This document shows, in pieces, positions 63,509 through 64,000 of a stretch of 64,000 nt of DNA; positions within the stretch are counted from its first letter, which is position 1; every line of letters starts with the position of its first letter. Source of the stretch: Nitratireductor kimnyeongensis (GTDB lineage Bacteria; Pseudomonadota; Alphaproteobacteria; Rhizobiales; Rhizobiaceae). The stretch lies in contig NZ_CP078143.1 in NCBI RefSeq assembly GCF_019891395.1, positions 2,679,001 to 2,743,000 of the forward strand, written 5' to 3'. The notes under the pieces were generated by a model. That model saw nothing but the letters and a program-made list of their open reading frames with translations. It ran no database searches and was not told the origin of the DNA. A program made the position numbers and the translations under genes.

Positions 63509-64000
63509 GGACTTCGTAATCCTGCCGACCCCGGACAGGGCAACTGATGAGGGCCGGGACCACAATGGGACGTCGCGATAGCGGCATCTTGGCGTTGGAA
63601 TGCAGAACGTCATTGTTTCGAACATGCCAACACGCAGGCATCGGCTTTTGTCCCGGCCTGATGTTCGAGATCGAGTTGCGATCATTCTCGAAGCGCTTCT
63701 ACCGCGGCGATCATGCCTGGTGAACACACGCATCGCCGAAACGAATGTCGCGCGGCTGCGCCGGATGACCTGTGAGCTTCTGCGGGGATTGTACTGTCCG
63801 AGACGTCCATAGGGGCTGGTCACCCCGGATCATAAGTTGTATGCGCTCGGCTCAACCAAAGCAGGGAACGCGGCTGGATTGCCAGTTGTACGTGTCAGCA
63901 TGAACGCAAGTTTGCGGACAGACGAGAGCTGGATGGTTCGGTCTCAGGTTTCACACCGGTTGACCCCAGGCAGGTGGCATTCGCGCCAGCCTGGCTTTGT
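63509..64000. other. Gene-free right edge
   Basis: No coding frame with recognisable product is seen on either strand after the dehydrogenase stop. A 70-codon plus-strand frame at 63600-63812 has no family match and no good ribosome site. A gene entering from the right edge cannot be excluded. Confidence 0.4.

Noticed and set aside
62498..63823. 441-codon minus-strand frame
   Set aside because: It is antisense to the short-chain dehydrogenase, whose NAD motif and YxxxK are intact; composition alone explains the long frame.
1..64000. CRISPR arrays, rRNA operons, tRNA genes, insertion sequences
   Set aside because: No regularly spaced repeats, rRNA segments, T-loop consensus or transposase-like proteins were found in reading the window.

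Overview
The window is a high-GC alphaproteobacterial chromosome segment. Its content points to the Hyphomicrobiales (Rhizobiales), most likely a Phyllobacteriaceae-type organism related to Mesorhizobium, Nitratireductor or Chelativorans. The evidence is the gene order (dapE / membrane protein / truA-fmt-def; the hisG-hisZ-hisS overlap chain; a lipid A block waaA-lpxK-DUF2093-mutL), the clade-restricted small families DUF4170 and DUF2093, and intergenic palindromic repeats of the rhizobial kind. The genus is an inference; there is no rRNA or tRNA gene in the window to anchor it.

Bases 1-35,300 are mostly core genome. They hold the 3' end of dapE, tRNA and protein maturation genes (truA, fmt, def), rmuC, an arsR-MFS pair with a clear palindromic operator, histidine genes (hisG, hisZ, hisS), an orphan TadG-like von Willebrand protein, a HAD hydrolase, ribF and ileS. 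Next come a lipoprotein, tadA, a pseudouridine synthase with a very long basic glycine/proline tail, rsmD, a pair of M16 peptidases (one catalytically dead), a patatin phospholipase and a Kef-type antiporter. The block ends with pmbA/tldE, an inositol-monophosphatase-like enzyme, DUF4170, a DUF374 acyltransferase, waaA, lpxK, DUF2093 and mutL.

Bases 35,300-38,830 form the clearest accessory region. A gene-free stretch packed with inverted repeats follows mutL. It leads into an AT-rich island with one large gene: a two-domain P-loop/deoxycytidylate-deaminase protein of the anti-phage dCTP deaminase (AvcD) type. Just downstream on the same strand is a 66-codon ORF of unknown function, and upstream is a long AT-rich non-coding leader that could hold a regulatory RNA.

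Bases 38,830-57,000 are catabolic: glutaryl-CoA dehydrogenase, threonine to glycine (kbl, tdh), then tyrosine/homogentisate breakdown. MarR diverges from hmgA-fahA, which continue as one operon into two small membrane proteins, a metallo-beta-lactamase-fold protein with a degenerate metal site, a FAD monooxygenase and a DUF2783 protein. hppD diverges from an Lrp/AsnC regulator over palindromic sites. A Tat-exported flavin amine oxidase sits beside a c-type cytochrome, and a TRAP transporter (dctPQM) has an intercistronic terminator. Together these look like uptake and degradation of an aromatic amine or aromatic acid through homogentisate.

Bases 57,000-64,000 hold a DUF442 sulfurtransferase with two YeeE/YedE half-permeases, a fused enoyl-CoA hydratase/3-hydroxyacyl-CoA dehydrogenase next to an enol-lactonase-like hydrolase, an OsmC protein, and a divergent TetR/short-chain-dehydrogenase pair sharing two identical-architecture 20-bp operators. 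The final ~490 bases hold no gene I can support.
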